From: Phycisphaerales bacterium
GTDB lineage: Bacteria > Planctomycetota > Phycisphaerae > Phycisphaerales > UBA1924
Length of the DNA stretch: 64,000 nt
NCBI GenBank assembly: GCA_040217175.1
Contig: JAVJNT010000001.1
Location: forward strand, 62,001-126,000
Direction of reading: 5' to 3'
The notes below the pieces were generated by a model, which was not told where the DNA came from, ran no database searches, and saw nothing but the letters and a program-made list of their open reading frames with translations. Of the stretch, positions 8,912-17,611 are shown piece after piece. Position 1 is the stretch's first letter. Each line of letters opens with the position of its first letter. A program made the position numbers and the translations under genes.

Positions 8912-10315
8912 ATGCCTCCAAGCAAAGAACGAACCTCCATCGAAGTCCGCGCCGAGCGGGCGGTGCTCGCCGCCGCGCGGCTGCCCGACTCGACCTACGA
9001 CCCGGCCGACCCGTTCGGCGAGCTGAGAGCCCTGGCCGAGCAGGCCGGGGCGGTGGTGGTGGGCGAGCTCGAGCAGCGGATGCAGCGGCCCCAGTCGGGC
9101 ACGTACCTGGGCAAGGGCAAGGTCGAGGAACTCAAGGGCCTGTGCGAGGCGCTGGGCGCCACGACCATCATCTTCGACCACGACCTCAGCCCCGCGCAGA
9201 TCTCGGCCATCGAGCGGACGACCGAGCGCAAGGTGCTCGATCGCTCGGAACTCATCCTGGACATCTTCGCCAGCCGCGCGACCAGCTACGAGGCCAAGCT
9301 CCAGGTCGAGCTGGCCCAGCTCGAGTACACCTACCCCAGGCTCCGCGCGATGTGGGACCACCTGGAGCGCATCGTCGGCAGCGGGGGCATCGGCGGCGTC
9401 GGCACGCGCGGGCCGGGCGAGCAGCAGCTGGAGATCGACCGCCGCTTGGTCCAGCGGCGGAGGCTCGAGCTCGAACGCGAGCTGGAGCGCGTGCAGGGCC
9501 GCAAGCGCCGGGCCGTGCGGCAACGCAACGCCGAGCGATTCACGGTCGGGCTCGTGGGGTATACGAACGCCGGCAAGAGCACGCTGTTCAACACCCTCAC
9601 CGAGGGCGGGGCCTACGCCGACGACCGCGTGTTCGCCACGCTCATGACGCGCACCCGGGCGTGGGACCTGGGCCAGGGCCTGGAGGTCATGCTCAGCGAC
9701 ACGGTCGGCTTCGTGCGCGACCTGCCGCACCGGCTGATCGCGTCGTTCCGGGCGACCCTGGAAGAGGCGACGCACGCCGACGTGCTCTTGGTCGTGCTCG
9801 ACGTGGCCGATCCCGCGTGCGAGCTGCAGTACCAGACCGTCATGAAGACGCTCGATGACCTGGACGCCGAGACGGCCAAGGTTGAAGAGGATGGCCACTG
9901 GTCGCCGCCCACGCGCGTCATCGTGCTCAACAAGATCGACCGCCTGCGCGACAACCGCGAGCTGCTCGTGTGGCAGCAGCGCCTGCCCGACGCGATCGCG
10001 CTCTGCTCGCTGCCGCCAACCAAGAACGCGGACGGGACCGAGCAGGAGCGCCCCGGCCAGGCCAAGCTCGCGCGCCGCATCCGCCGACTGGCCGAGGGCG
10101 ACGTGGGCGACGTCACGCTCCGCGTGCCCCTGAGCAACCCCAAGGCCATCAACCTCATCGAGACCCAGGCAACCGTGCGCGACCGCCAGTACGAGGACGG
10201 CGTCGTGGTCGTCACCGCCGACATGAGCGACCGACTGCTGCGGCAGCTCCGCTCGCTCGGCGTCGAGACGCCCGGCCGCGGCGAGGTGCAGCGAGCGGGG
10301 TGGAAGGGGCTGTAA
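8912..10315 (+). CDS. hflX: GTPase HflX
   Basis: 467 residues from ATG 8912, where similarity to the family begins. The N-terminal HflX domain has TYLGKGKVEEL and IFDHDLSPAQ. A coiled coil of Arg/Glu-rich helices (about 175-210) follows the diagnostic GGIGGVGTRGPGE. The G domain has G1 GYTNAGKST, G3 DTVGF and G4 NKID. HflX binds the 50S E-site region and splits stalled or heat-damaged ribosomes. A 20-odd residue acidic insertion lies just before G4. There is no obvious ribosome site and the gap to the divergent ctp start is only 42 bp, so leaderless expression is possible. Confidence 0.96.
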   Translation: MPPSKERTSIEVRAERAVLAAARLPDSTYDPADPFGELRALAEQAGAVVVGELEQRMQRPQSGTYLGKGKVEELKGLCEALGATTIIFDHDLSPAQISAIERTTERKVLDRSELILDIFASRATSYEAKLQVELAQLEYTYPRLRAMWDHLERIVGSGGIGGVGTRGPGEQQLEIDRRLVQRRRLELERELERVQGRKRRAVRQRNAERFTVGLVGYTNAGKSTLFNTLTEGGAYADDRVFATLMTRTRAWDLGQGLEVMLSDTVGFVRDLPHRLIASFRATLEEATHADVLLVVLDVADPACELQYQTVMKTLDDLDAETAKVEEDGHWSPPTRVIVLNKIDRLRDNRELLVWQQRLPDAIALCSLPPTKNADGTEQERPGQAKLARRIRRLAEGDVGDVTLRVPLSNPKAINLIETQATVRDRQYEDGVVVVTADMSDRLLRQLRSLGVETPGRGEVQRAGWKGL

Positions 10316-10372
10316 CGCTCGCTGCGAGGCATGAACGCCCGTGCGCCGGGGCGGAGCGCTGCGGCGTACACA

Positions 10373-10582
10373 AGCCAAGCGCCCGCGCTGCCGAGCCGGG
10401 CGACTCGACCCATGAGCAGAACGCCCCGGCTCGGGAGCGACGCGATCGTGCTTCGCAGTGCGCGGGTTGCGCTTCGGAGCAGCGGGACTTCGCTGAGGAG
10501 TGCGACGGTTTCCTTCCGAAGCGAACCGGTCTTGCTCAGGAGCAAAACGGTTCTGCTCCTGAGCAAAACCGTTTTGCACAGC
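10373..10582. repeat. 21-bp phased degenerate tandem array, locus 2
   Basis: Ten units begin with AGY at an exact 21-bp step: 10373, 10394, 10415, 10436, 10457, 10478, 10499, 10520, 10541 and 10562. Later units are closest to each other (AGCAAAACGGTTCTGCTCCTG type). Dyads are embedded: GAGCA...TGCTC across 10540-10558 and a perfect GCAAAAC-C-GTTTTGC near 10563-10577. The array lies 58 bp after the hflX stop and ends about 150 bp before the cobalamin riboswitch. Read as protein on the minus strand it gives heptads such as QNGFAQE and QNRFAPE, a by-product of the 21-bp step. Confidence 0.8.
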
Positions 10583-10734
10583 TTCTTCTCGGACCAGTAC
10601 CCGCGCCACGGCCCATGAGAGCCGGTGTTGCTTCCAGAACCCGATCATCGTGCTCGCACGAAGCGCGGCGTCGGCCGGCCCGTCCCACCCCTCGTTTGGG
10701 CCGGCTTGATCCGCCTTGCCCGCCCGGGTACGCT

Positions 10735-10955
10735 CCCGCGCTCATGGTTCTCCCGGGCGCTCCTTGCGGACGCCCCGGAGCGAAGAGGGAAGCGTGGTGA
10801 GAAGCCACCGCGGACGCGCCGCCGTAACGGGCAGCTTCCGACCTCGGCCCCCTGCCTGAACAGGCACGGGGAGCACGCCACTGCGGGAAGTTCAAACTCC
10901 CTCGCGGGAAGGCAGCCGAGGATCGGGCCCGGAGCCGGAAGACCTGCCACGAGCC
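10735..10955 (+). promoter_or_regulatory. Cobalamin (B12) riboswitch
   Basis: The core of the adenosylcobalamin-type aptamer can be read directly: GAGGGAAGCGTGGTGAGAAG at about 10785, the following CGGACGCGCCGCCGTAA (the usual GCGC-CACUGU block), CGCCACTGCGGGAAG at about 10877, a GGGAAGGC element, and the B12-box end AGCCGGAAGACCTGCC at 10933-10948. The upstream arm CATGGTTCTCCCGGG forms the 5' side. It precedes the three-gene operon at 11142-14275. Between aptamer and gene is a perfect hairpin, GCCGGC-ACACA-GCCGGC (11109-11125), directly before the ribosome site AAGGGG, a plausible expression platform. Family recognition is strong; the exact 5' edge is approximate. Confidence 0.9.
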
Positions 10956-11141
10956 TGCGTTGTCGCCCTCGCGAATGGGGTGGCGCGGTGCGAGTTCGTG
11001 TGCCCCGGGCGTGCGCGCTGCCGTGCTCAAAGAACCCAAGCGAAGAGCGACCTATGGACCGCCCTTGTGGGCACGGTCCGGGGCCGTCCCGCGCGACTCG
11101 GGACGCACGCCGGCACACAGCCGGCACGGAAGGGGTGCGCG

Positions 11142-12032
11142 ATGCGCACTGTTGCTCTGTTTGTCGTTTTGTCCGCTTCCGCCGCCGCAAGCGCCCAGGG
11201 CCTGCTCGACCCGTTCGCCGCCGAGGTCGTCCAGTACACGCCCGGGGCCGACGTGCCCGCGGGCTTCAATGAGCCGACGAGCGCACTCGGCGAGCCCACG
11301 CGCTTCACGGGCGTCGGCTCGTTCCCCGGCGCCGTCACGCCCTTCAACCCCGCGTTCCTCTCCAGCGAGGTCGTCACCATTGGCGCCGGCGGCACCCTCA
11401 CGCTGCGCCTGGGCACGCCGGCCTTCGACGCGGCGACCAACCCCTTCGGCGTCGACCTGATCCTCTTCCACAACGGCGGCTACCTCGACGCGGCGTTCCC
11501 CGCGGGCGTCGTCGGTGGCACCTTCTTCGACGGCGGCTCGATCGAGGTCTCCCAGGACGGCGTCGACTTCTTTCCCGTCGCCATGCCCGCCGAGAGCAAC
11601 TTCCCGACGCTGGGCTACCTCGACCTGCCGACGCCCTTCACCGACCTGCCGGGCGACGTCCTGAGCGACTTCCGCCTGCCCGTCGACCCCACGATCGATC
11701 CCGACGGGCTCGACTGGGGCCAATTGCTCGACGCCTACGACGGCTCGGGCGGCGGCATCGGCATCGACATCGCCGATGCGGGCCTGTTCGAGGTGAACTT
11801 CGTGCGCATCACCGCCGGCGACGGCGAATCGCCCGACATCGACGGCGTCTCGGTCGTCCGCGCGACCTGCACGGCCGACGTCGACGGCAACGGCGTGCTC
11901 GAGGTCTTCGACTTCCTCGAGTTCCAGAACCTGTTCGGCAACGGCGACGGCCGGGCCGACTGCGACGAGAACGGCCGCCTGGATATCTTCGACTTCCTGT
12001 GCTTCACCAACGCATTCGCCGGGGGGTGCTAG
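11142..12032 (+). CDS. Secreted Gly-Cys dockerin protein, first gene under the B12 riboswitch
   Basis: 296 residues from ATG 11142, with AAGGGG upstream. A signal peptide (about 1-19, ending ASAQG) precedes a beta-rich domain with FGVDLILFHNGGYLD and VSQDGVDFFPVA. The C-terminal ~58 residues hold two Ca-binding dockerin-type repeats (DVDGNGVLEVFDFLEF and DENGRLDIFDFLCF) and the chain ends GGC. The Gly-Cys ending with paired FDFL repeats recurs in seven proteins of this window and probably serves surface attachment or processing. Being the first gene behind a cobalamin riboswitch makes it a candidate for cobalamin capture at the surface; that role is inferred from position only. Confidence 0.8.
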   Translation: MRTVALFVVLSASAAASAQGLLDPFAAEVVQYTPGADVPAGFNEPTSALGEPTRFTGVGSFPGAVTPFNPAFLSSEVVTIGAGGTLTLRLGTPAFDAATNPFGVDLILFHNGGYLDAAFPAGVVGGTFFDGGSIEVSQDGVDFFPVAMPAESNFPTLGYLDLPTPFTDLPGDVLSDFRLPVDPTIDPDGLDWGQLLDAYDGSGGGIGIDIADAGLFEVNFVRITAGDGESPDIDGVSVVRATCTADVDGNGVLEVFDFLEFQNLFGNGDGRADCDENGRLDIFDFLCFTNAFAGGC

Positions 12033-13457
12033 GTGCGTCGCGCGACCATTACGCTCGCACTGTCGCTCGCTGCCGGCGGCGCGCTCGCCGATGACGCCTG
12101 GACCCACGCCGGCCGCACGACCGCCCGGGTGGCGCTGGTCGAGTCGGATCCGCCCGTGCTCCGCAGCCCGCTCTGGGTGTACGACGCCGGCGGCCTGTTC
12201 GAGCCGGTCGCCCAGGCCACGCCGGTGATCTCGGAGGCCGGCACCGCCGTCGTCCTGGGCATGATCGATGCCGAGGCCCACGTGGTGGCGCTCGAAGCCC
12301 GGACGGGCGACGAGCTCTGGCGCACGCCCATCGACGCGCCGGTCTTCGGGTCGTGGTCCAGCCCGGCCATCGGCATCTTCGACGAGGTCGTCGTCGCCAC
12401 CGGCACGAGCGTCGTGCGGCTCGACCTCTTCACCGGAGACGAGGTGTGGGCGACCGACCTGGGGCAGAGCATCGTCAACGCCTCGCCGGCCATCGAGTTC
12501 CGTACGGGCATCGTCCGCGTGACCACCTACGACCCCTTCGGCGGCGCGGCCCGCCTGGTCACGCTCGACCTGGCCAGCGGGGACGTGGTCAGCGACCCGG
12601 TCATCGGCTCGGCCTCGGGCGCGACGCCCGCGCTGAACCTCCTGCGCACCTACGTCGCCCTGACCGATGGCGCCATCCGCGCCTTCAACGGCGCCGGAGA
12701 GGTCTGGAGCACGGACACGACCCAGGGCTTCTTCGGCGGCACCGTCTTCGCGGACAACGCCGTCTTTGCCGCCAGCTACGGCTTCGGCGGCGGGCGCGAC
12801 AACAGTGCGATCATGAAGCTCGATGCCCTGAGCGGCGACGTGCTGTGGCAAACGCCCGCCGAACGCACCGACGCGATGCCCATCCCGCTGGGCGACGACC
12901 GAGTCGTCCTGTCTGCGGGCATCGACGGCTTCGGCTCCATCCCAACCGTCCAGGTCTACCAAGACCTCGGAGCCTCGGCCGATCGACTGTGGGACCTTGC
13001 GACCTCGACCTGGGACGACCTCAACGGCAACGGCGAGATCGATCCCGGCGAGTACCTCGCCGCCGGCGGCTGGGACCACCAGCCGGCGGTGATCGAGACG
13101 CCCGATGGCTTCTTGCTCCTTGCGGGTGCGCCCACGGGCGGGCTGGTGCTGCTGGACCTCGACGCCGACCCATCGGGCGCGGCGTTCGTACGCGGGTCGA
13201 GCGACCTGGGCGGCGGATCGCCGGCCATCGCGCAGGGCGTGGCGATCAGTGCGTGGGCCGATCACGTCGCCGGCTTCGCGCTGGGCGAGCTTTGCGTCGC
13301 CGATTTTGACGGCGACGGCTCGCTGACCATCTTCGACTTCCTCGCCTTCCAGAATGCCTTCGACGCCGGCGACCCGGCTGCCGACTGCGATGCTGATGGG
13401 TCGCTGACCATCTTCGACTTCCTGTGCTTCCAGAACGCCTTCGCGGCGGGGTGCTGA
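12033..13457 (+). CDS. Secreted PQQ-like beta-propeller with Gly-Cys dockerin tail
   Basis: 474 residues from a GTG that directly follows the upstream stop, with a G-rich stretch (GGGGGGTG) as ribosome site. A signal peptide ends near ALADDA. The body has repeating blades of the PQQ/outer-membrane-assembly propeller type (HVVALEARTGDELW, VVRLDLFTGDEVW, IMKLDALSGDVLW), but no dehydrogenase catalytic residues can be made out, so it is probably a binding scaffold. The C-terminus carries two FDFL dockerin-type repeats (DFDGDGSLTIFDFLAF and DADGSLTIFDFLCF) and ends AAGC. Zero-gap coupling to the gene upstream puts it under the same cobalamin riboswitch. Confidence 0.82.
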   Translation: MRRATITLALSLAAGGALADDAWTHAGRTTARVALVESDPPVLRSPLWVYDAGGLFEPVAQATPVISEAGTAVVLGMIDAEAHVVALEARTGDELWRTPIDAPVFGSWSSPAIGIFDEVVVATGTSVVRLDLFTGDEVWATDLGQSIVNASPAIEFRTGIVRVTTYDPFGGAARLVTLDLASGDVVSDPVIGSASGATPALNLLRTYVALTDGAIRAFNGAGEVWSTDTTQGFFGGTVFADNAVFAASYGFGGGRDNSAIMKLDALSGDVLWQTPAERTDAMPIPLGDDRVVLSAGIDGFGSIPTVQVYQDLGASADRLWDLATSTWDDLNGNGEIDPGEYLAAGGWDHQPAVIETPDGFLLLAGAPTGGLVLLDLDADPSGAAFVRGSSDLGGGSPAIAQGVAISAWADHVAGFALGELCVADFDGDGSLTIFDFLAFQNAFDAGDPAADCDADGSLTIFDFLCFQNAFAAGC

Positions 13458-14275
13458 TGCGACGCGCCTTCACCCTCATCGAGGTCCTGCTCGTCACGGC
13501 CATCGTGGGCACGCTCGTCGGCGTCCTGCTGCCGGCGCTCGCGGGCGCTCGCGACGCCGCCCGCACCGCCGCGTGCGCCAGCAACGTCCGCCAGCTCGGG
13601 CTTGGATGGGCCATGTACGCGAGCGACTACCAGGGCATCGCCATGCCACTGGCCTACACCGATCGCCGCGACACGGGCGGGGGCGACAACGTCTTCTGGT
13701 GGGGCGCCGATGGTTCGGTGAGCGGATCGCTCGACCACGCCCGCGGCCTGCTGACGCCCTACCTCGAAGCCTCACTTGGCGAAGTCGGCCTCTACGCGTG
13801 CCCGGCCCAGCGGCCCGGGACCTACGCGCACCAGGGCGCAACCCGCGCTCCAACCAGCACCTACGGCTACAACGGCTACTTCCTCAGCCCGGCGTACACG
13901 CCCGGCTGGTCGTACGACATCGCGCACCGCCCGCACCAGCGCCTTGCCTCGCTTGCCGATCCTTCCAACCTCGTCGTCTTCGCCGACACGCTCATCAGCC
14001 GCGGGCCTCGGGTGCTTCCAGTCAGCAACGCGCTGCTCGATCCTCCCATGCTGTATGCAGGCCACGGAAGATGGCGGGAGAACGAGTACCCGACTACGTG
14101 CTTCCGGCATGGCGGTCTTGGCGCTGGCGCTTCGTGCCTCGCCGTGCACGCTGATGGCAGCGCGAGAGCCTATCGGGCCTCCCACGAGTGGCTCACACAG
14201 GCCGCGCAGGGCATCGGGTCTGTGGGCGTCCACAACGATCCTCGCTATATACCCGATTGGCGAGCTTGGCGCTGA
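13457..14275 (+). CDS. Type II secretion pseudopilin-like protein, third gene of the B12 operon
   Basis: 272 residues; its ATG shares one base with the upstream TGA (TGATG). It begins MRRAFTLIEVLLVTAIVG, the prepilin peptidase signature: short basic leader, cleavage before Phe, Glu5 and a hydrophobic helix. The body is the planctomycete pseudopilin type (NVRQLGLGWAMYASDY, CPAQRPGTY, ending with a VHADGSARAYR block akin to the H-x9-DG motif). These genes are highly amplified in planctomycetes and the function of individual members is unknown. Its place behind a cobalamin riboswitch with two surface proteins suggests it helps export or display them. Confidence 0.85.
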   Translation: MRRAFTLIEVLLVTAIVGTLVGVLLPALAGARDAARTAACASNVRQLGLGWAMYASDYQGIAMPLAYTDRRDTGGGDNVFWWGADGSVSGSLDHARGLLTPYLEASLGEVGLYACPAQRPGTYAHQGATRAPTSTYGYNGYFLSPAYTPGWSYDIAHRPHQRLASLADPSNLVVFADTLISRGPRVLPVSNALLDPPMLYAGHGRWRENEYPTTCFRHGGLGAGASCLAVHADGSARAYRASHEWLTQAAQGIGSVGVHNDPRYIPDWRAWR

Positions 14276-14312
14276 GAAAGGGCCTCGCCACAGTCGATAG
14301 TGTGGATCGAAG

Positions 14313-14606
14313 ATGTCGAAGGTCAACGGACGACAACCCACGATCTCGGACCTTGATGCGCCGAGTACGCGTGTCCGCGTCGAGCGATGCGTCTGCTTCG
14401 ACCAACCCTTCGACAAGCTCCTGCAAATGGCCCGCGAGGAGGGCCTCACGCAGGACGAGCTCAGCGAGCGTACCGGCTGCTGCACGGGCTGTGGCATGTG
14501 CAAGCCCTACGTCCGCGTCGTTCTCACGACGGGCCGAACGAGTATCCCGCTGATGAACGGCCGGGCACTGAAGGCCATCGCCGAAGAGGCCGAGGCCGCC
14601 CAGTAG
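14313..14606 (+). CDS. BFD-like [2Fe-2S] binding protein
   Basis: 97 residues from ATG 14313. A CVCF motif near residue 26 and CCTGCGMC near residue 57 supply the cysteines of a BFD-like [2Fe-2S] domain, a fold used in bacterioferritin-associated ferredoxin, NirB and related electron carriers. The short N-terminal region before the first Cys has no recognised domain and the C-terminus ends in an acidic helix. It converges with ispH (37 bp between stops) and could supply electrons to that [4Fe-4S] enzyme, but that link is inferred from neighbourhood alone. A role in iron release from ferritin is the alternative. Confidence 0.8.
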   Translation: MSKVNGRQPTISDLDAPSTRVRVERCVCFDQPFDKLLQMAREEGLTQDELSERTGCCTGCGMCKPYVRVVLTTGRTSIPLMNGRALKAIAEEAEAAQ

Positions 14607-14643
14607 GTCGATTCTGCGGCTGCCCAAAGATCATCCAAGTCCA

Positions 14644-15687
14644 TCAAGTAGATGGTGCACTGATGGTCAGCGCCGTCGAGCCATAGGCCTGCGCGGTAAT
14701 CTCGGGCGTGCTCACTCGGATCGCTCGATCCTTCGGGTCGATGCCCCGTGAACGCATCATCTTCTTGAGTCCCGCGGGTGGTGCGAAGTAGACGTCTTCC
14801 TCGAAGACGTCGCACGCCTGGATGTCGCCGCCGAATCGCTCGAGCAGCGTTCGGCAGACGTCGGCTACGAGGTCTTCGGGCGCGCTCGCGCCGGCGGTGA
14901 CGAGCACCGTCGCGTCCGGGTCGTCGAACCACGCCATGTCCATCTGGCCCGCATCTTCGATCAACCGCCCAGGCGTGCCCGCGTGCTCACTGATCTCCGT
15001 CAATCGCTTGCTGTTGCTGCTGTGCGTCGAGCCAACGACCAGCGTCAGGTCGCACATCGGGGCCAGCTTCCGCACCGCGTGCTGGCGGTTCGTCGTTGCG
15101 TAGCAGATATCTTCGCTTGGCGGGCTCTTGATGTCTGGGTATGCCTGCTTGAGCGCCTTGATGATGACGCCGGCGTCGTCGGTGCTCAGCGTGGTTTGCG
15201 TCAGGTAGACCAGCTTTGTCGGGTCGTCGATGTGCAGGCTCGGGATGTCTTCTGGGCTTTCCACGACCTGCGTCGCTTCCGGCGCCTCGCCACTCGTACC
15301 GATGATCTCCTGGTGGTTTCGGTGGCCTACCAGCAGGATCTGATATCCGAGCCTGGCGTAACGGATCGCCTCGTTGTGGACCTTGGTCACCAGCGGACAC
15401 GTTGCGTCGATGACGCGCAGGCCGCGATCGGCGGCTTGCTCGCGTACCGACGGCGGGATGCCGTGGGCGCTGAAGACCACGATCGCACCAGCCGGCACGA
15501 GCGTGACGTCCTCAACGAAGCGCACGCCCCGGGCCTTGAACCGGTCGACCACGTGGGTGTTGTGGACGATGTCGTGGTAGACGTACACGGGTTCGCCCGG
15601 GCACAGGTCGAGCACCTGGTCGACCACGTCGATCGCCATGCTCACGCCAGCGCAGAAGCCCCTGGGATTTGGCAAGATCAATCGCAC
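14644..15687 (-). CDS. ispH: 4-hydroxy-3-methylbut-2-enyl diphosphate reductase
   Basis: 347 residues from GTG 15687, which gives the usual N-terminus VRLILPNPRGFCAGV; no in-frame ATG is nearby. IspH is the last enzyme of the MEP pathway and makes IPP and DMAPP using a [4Fe-4S] cluster. The three cluster cysteines are in RGFCAGV, DATCPLV and DICYATTNRQ; the catalytic-pocket motifs VFSAHG and VVGSTHSSNS are also present. Length matches the family. It is divergent from hpnC with about 50 bp between start codons, so precursor supply and squalene synthesis probably share a control region. Confidence 0.96.
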   Translation of the reverse strand: MRLILPNPRGFCAGVSMAIDVVDQVLDLCPGEPVYVYHDIVHNTHVVDRFKARGVRFVEDVTLVPAGAIVVFSAHGIPPSVREQAADRGLRVIDATCPLVTKVHNEAIRYARLGYQILLVGHRNHQEIIGTSGEAPEATQVVESPEDIPSLHIDDPTKLVYLTQTTLSTDDAGVIIKALKQAYPDIKSPPSEDICYATTNRQHAVRKLAPMCDLTLVVGSTHSSNSKRLTEISEHAGTPGRLIEDAGQMDMAWFDDPDATVLVTAGASAPEDLVADVCRTLLERFGGDIQACDVFEEDVYFAPPAGLKKMMRSRGIDPKDRAIRVSTPEITAQAYGSTALTISAPST

Positions 15688-15737
15688 GCGACATGATAGG
15701 TTGGCGGCGTAGGGTTGGTTCGCGCCGGAGGTTCGCC

Positions 15738-16760
15738 GTGGCCCGCCTCGATCCCACCAAGCCGCCCATCGAGATGCTGGCCGACTTCGGCCCTGGTTGT
15801 CGGCCGGTGCCCGATTCCGAAGCGCGCCGCTACGCGGTCGCCTTTGCCCGCCGGGCCAGCGAAAACTTCGTCGTGCTCGGGCGATTGCTGCCGGCAGATC
15901 TCGTCGAAGACTTCGCCGCCGTGTACGCCTTCTGCCGCTGGGCCGACGACCTGGGCGACGAAAGGGATCCCGCACTGGCCCAGGATGCTCCCGAACATGC
16001 CGTCCGCGACCGGGCGCTCGAATTGCTCGGCTGGTTCCGGAGCGAACTCGAGCGAGAAGATCCGTCGCACCCGGTGCTCGTAGCGCTCAGGCCCACCATC
16101 GAGCGTCACCGCCTACCCAAACGCGAGTTCGGAAAGCTCATCTCCGCCTTCGAGATGGACCAGCGCGTGCGTCGATACGAGACCTGGGACGCGCTCCTGG
16201 GCTACTGCGAACTGAGCGCCAACCCGGTGGGCCGCATCGTGCTGATGCTCGCCGGGCTTCGCCCCCCGGAAGAGGATGACTCGAGCGCCTCAGCCTGGCG
16301 CCAGAGCGACGCGATCTGCACGGCCCTGCAACTGACCAACCACGTCCAGGACGTCCGACGAGACCTGCTGGAGCGAGATCGGGTCTACTTGCCGAGCGCG
16401 GAGACCGGATTCGACGCCGACACGCTGCGTGCGTGGACTCGAACGCCCGACGATGCCTCGGCGAGGATTCAATACATCAAGGCTGTGAGACCGCTCGTTG
16501 AACGCACCGGCGCGCTGTATCGCGGAGGGTCGGATCTTCCCGGCTTGGTCGGCGGGAGGCTGGGATCCCTGATCGGGATGATGGCGATGGGAGGACGGGC
16601 AACGCTGCATCGGATCGAAGCCGAAGGATGTGCGACCCTGTGGAAGCGGCCTCGCGTCGGTGCTTCGGCCCGGGCGTGGATCGCGTTGTGCGGCCTTGCC
16701 TCGCTATATTCTCCTACGTGGCGGAAGACCAGAACGAACTCGAACGCCTCGCCGAGCTGA
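15738..16760 (+). CDS. hpnC: Squalene synthase-like HpnC (hydroxysqualene route)
   Basis: 340 residues from a GTG with a strong GGAGGT ribosome site 5 nt upstream. The two Asp-rich regions of trans-isoprenyl diphosphate synthases are visible: FCRWADDLGDERD (about residue 60) and NHVQDVRRDLLERDRVYLP (about residue 215). In the HpnCDE pathway HpnD couples two farnesyl diphosphates to presqualene diphosphate, HpnC converts that to hydroxysqualene, and HpnE reduces it to squalene. The last ~40 residues overlap the hpnD reading frame and look unlike conserved family sequence, so the natural end is extended here. First gene of hpnC-hpnD-hpnE. Confidence 0.92.
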   Translation: MARLDPTKPPIEMLADFGPGCRPVPDSEARRYAVAFARRASENFVVLGRLLPADLVEDFAAVYAFCRWADDLGDERDPALAQDAPEHAVRDRALELLGWFRSELEREDPSHPVLVALRPTIERHRLPKREFGKLISAFEMDQRVRRYETWDALLGYCELSANPVGRIVLMLAGLRPPEEDDSSASAWRQSDAICTALQLTNHVQDVRRDLLERDRVYLPSAETGFDADTLRAWTRTPDDASARIQYIKAVRPLVERTGALYRGGSDLPGLVGGRLGSLIGMMAMGGRATLHRIEAEGCATLWKRPRVGASARAWIALCGLASLYSPTWRKTRTNSNASPS

Positions 16761-17608
16761 TCGACGCCGACCGGTGCGACCTCGCTGAGTCGGCCGCGCG
16801 CTGCCGTGAGATTACGGCGCGGGCGGGCTCGAGCTTCGGCGTGGGCATTCGCCTGACGCCCGCTCGCTGCCGAAGTGCCATGCACGCAATCTACGCCTGG
16901 ATGCGCCTGGCCGACGACGCGGCCGACGCATCCGCACCTGCGGCGGCTCGCGCCGCGGTCCTCGAGAAGCTCGAACGGCGTACGCGCGACGCGTTCGCCG
17001 GCAACGCCGGCGGGGGCATCTGGCCGAGCTTCGCGCGCGCTGCCGGGGCGCACGAGCTCGAGCCCGCGTGGTTCGACTCGTTCCTCCAGGGCGTGCGCGC
17101 CGATCTGGACACGGTCGAGCTCGACACCGAAGAACAGCTCGACGCCTACTGCGACCGGGTAGCCGGTAACGTCGGCCGCTGCTGCGTGGCGATCTGGGGT
17201 GTGCGCGATGCCGCCGAGCGCGACGACGCGTGCCAACTCGCGGGTATGCGTGGCCGCGCCCTGCAACGCATCAACATCGCGCGCGACCTCGAAGAAGACG
17301 CGCGCACCGGCCGACGGTACGTGCCGAGCGAGCGTCTCAATCGCCTGGGCGCCTCGCCGACCGACCCGCGCGTCCGCGACGACCTGCTGCGCGAGGCGAT
17401 GGACATGCTCGATGCCTCGACGCCGCTCGACGCCATGGTCCGCCGCGACGCCGGGCCCGCGCTCTGGGCGATGACCCGGGCCTACCGGATGGTGGCGCGC
17501 AGGCTGGGCCGCGCGGGCGCGTCCAGTTCGCTCGGCGGGGGCGCGAAGCTCACGATCGCCGCCGGGGCCATCGGCCGCCGCGTGCTCGCGGCCGGGCGGC
17601 TGGCGTAG
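16628..17608 (+). CDS. hpnD: Presqualene diphosphate synthase-like HpnD
   Basis: 326 residues if translation starts at ATG 16628. The conserved region begins about residue 56 (CREITARAGSSFGVG), so a GTG at 16718 (296 residues) is just as plausible. The first Asp-rich region is weakened (WMRLADDAADA) while the second is canonical (NIARDLEEDARTGRRYVP). The reading frame overlaps hpnC by 43-133 bp depending on the start and ends 3 bp before hpnE, so the three genes are tightly coupled. HpnD condenses two farnesyl diphosphates in the bacterial squalene route. Confidence 0.9.
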   Translation: MCDPVEAASRRCFGPGVDRVVRPCLAIFSYVAEDQNELERLAELIDADRCDLAESAARCREITARAGSSFGVGIRLTPARCRSAMHAIYAWMRLADDAADASAPAAARAAVLEKLERRTRDAFAGNAGGGIWPSFARAAGAHELEPAWFDSFLQGVRADLDTVELDTEEQLDAYCDRVAGNVGRCCVAIWGVRDAAERDDACQLAGMRGRALQRINIARDLEEDARTGRRYVPSERLNRLGASPTDPRVRDDLLREAMDMLDASTPLDAMVRRDAGPALWAMTRAYRMVARRLGRAGASSSLGGGAKLTIAAGAIGRRVLAAGRLA

Positions 17609-17611
17609 GCG

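Noticed and set aside
8870-10648. Extension of the ctp frame over the whole of hflX
   Set aside because: Antisense shadow; the protease begins with its membrane anchor right after ATG 8869. The heptad repeats at its far end come from the 21-bp array.
10625-11141. Several open frames across the riboswitch region
   Set aside because: The region matches a cobalamin aptamer in order and sequence, which explains the conserved blocks; the frames have no protein features.
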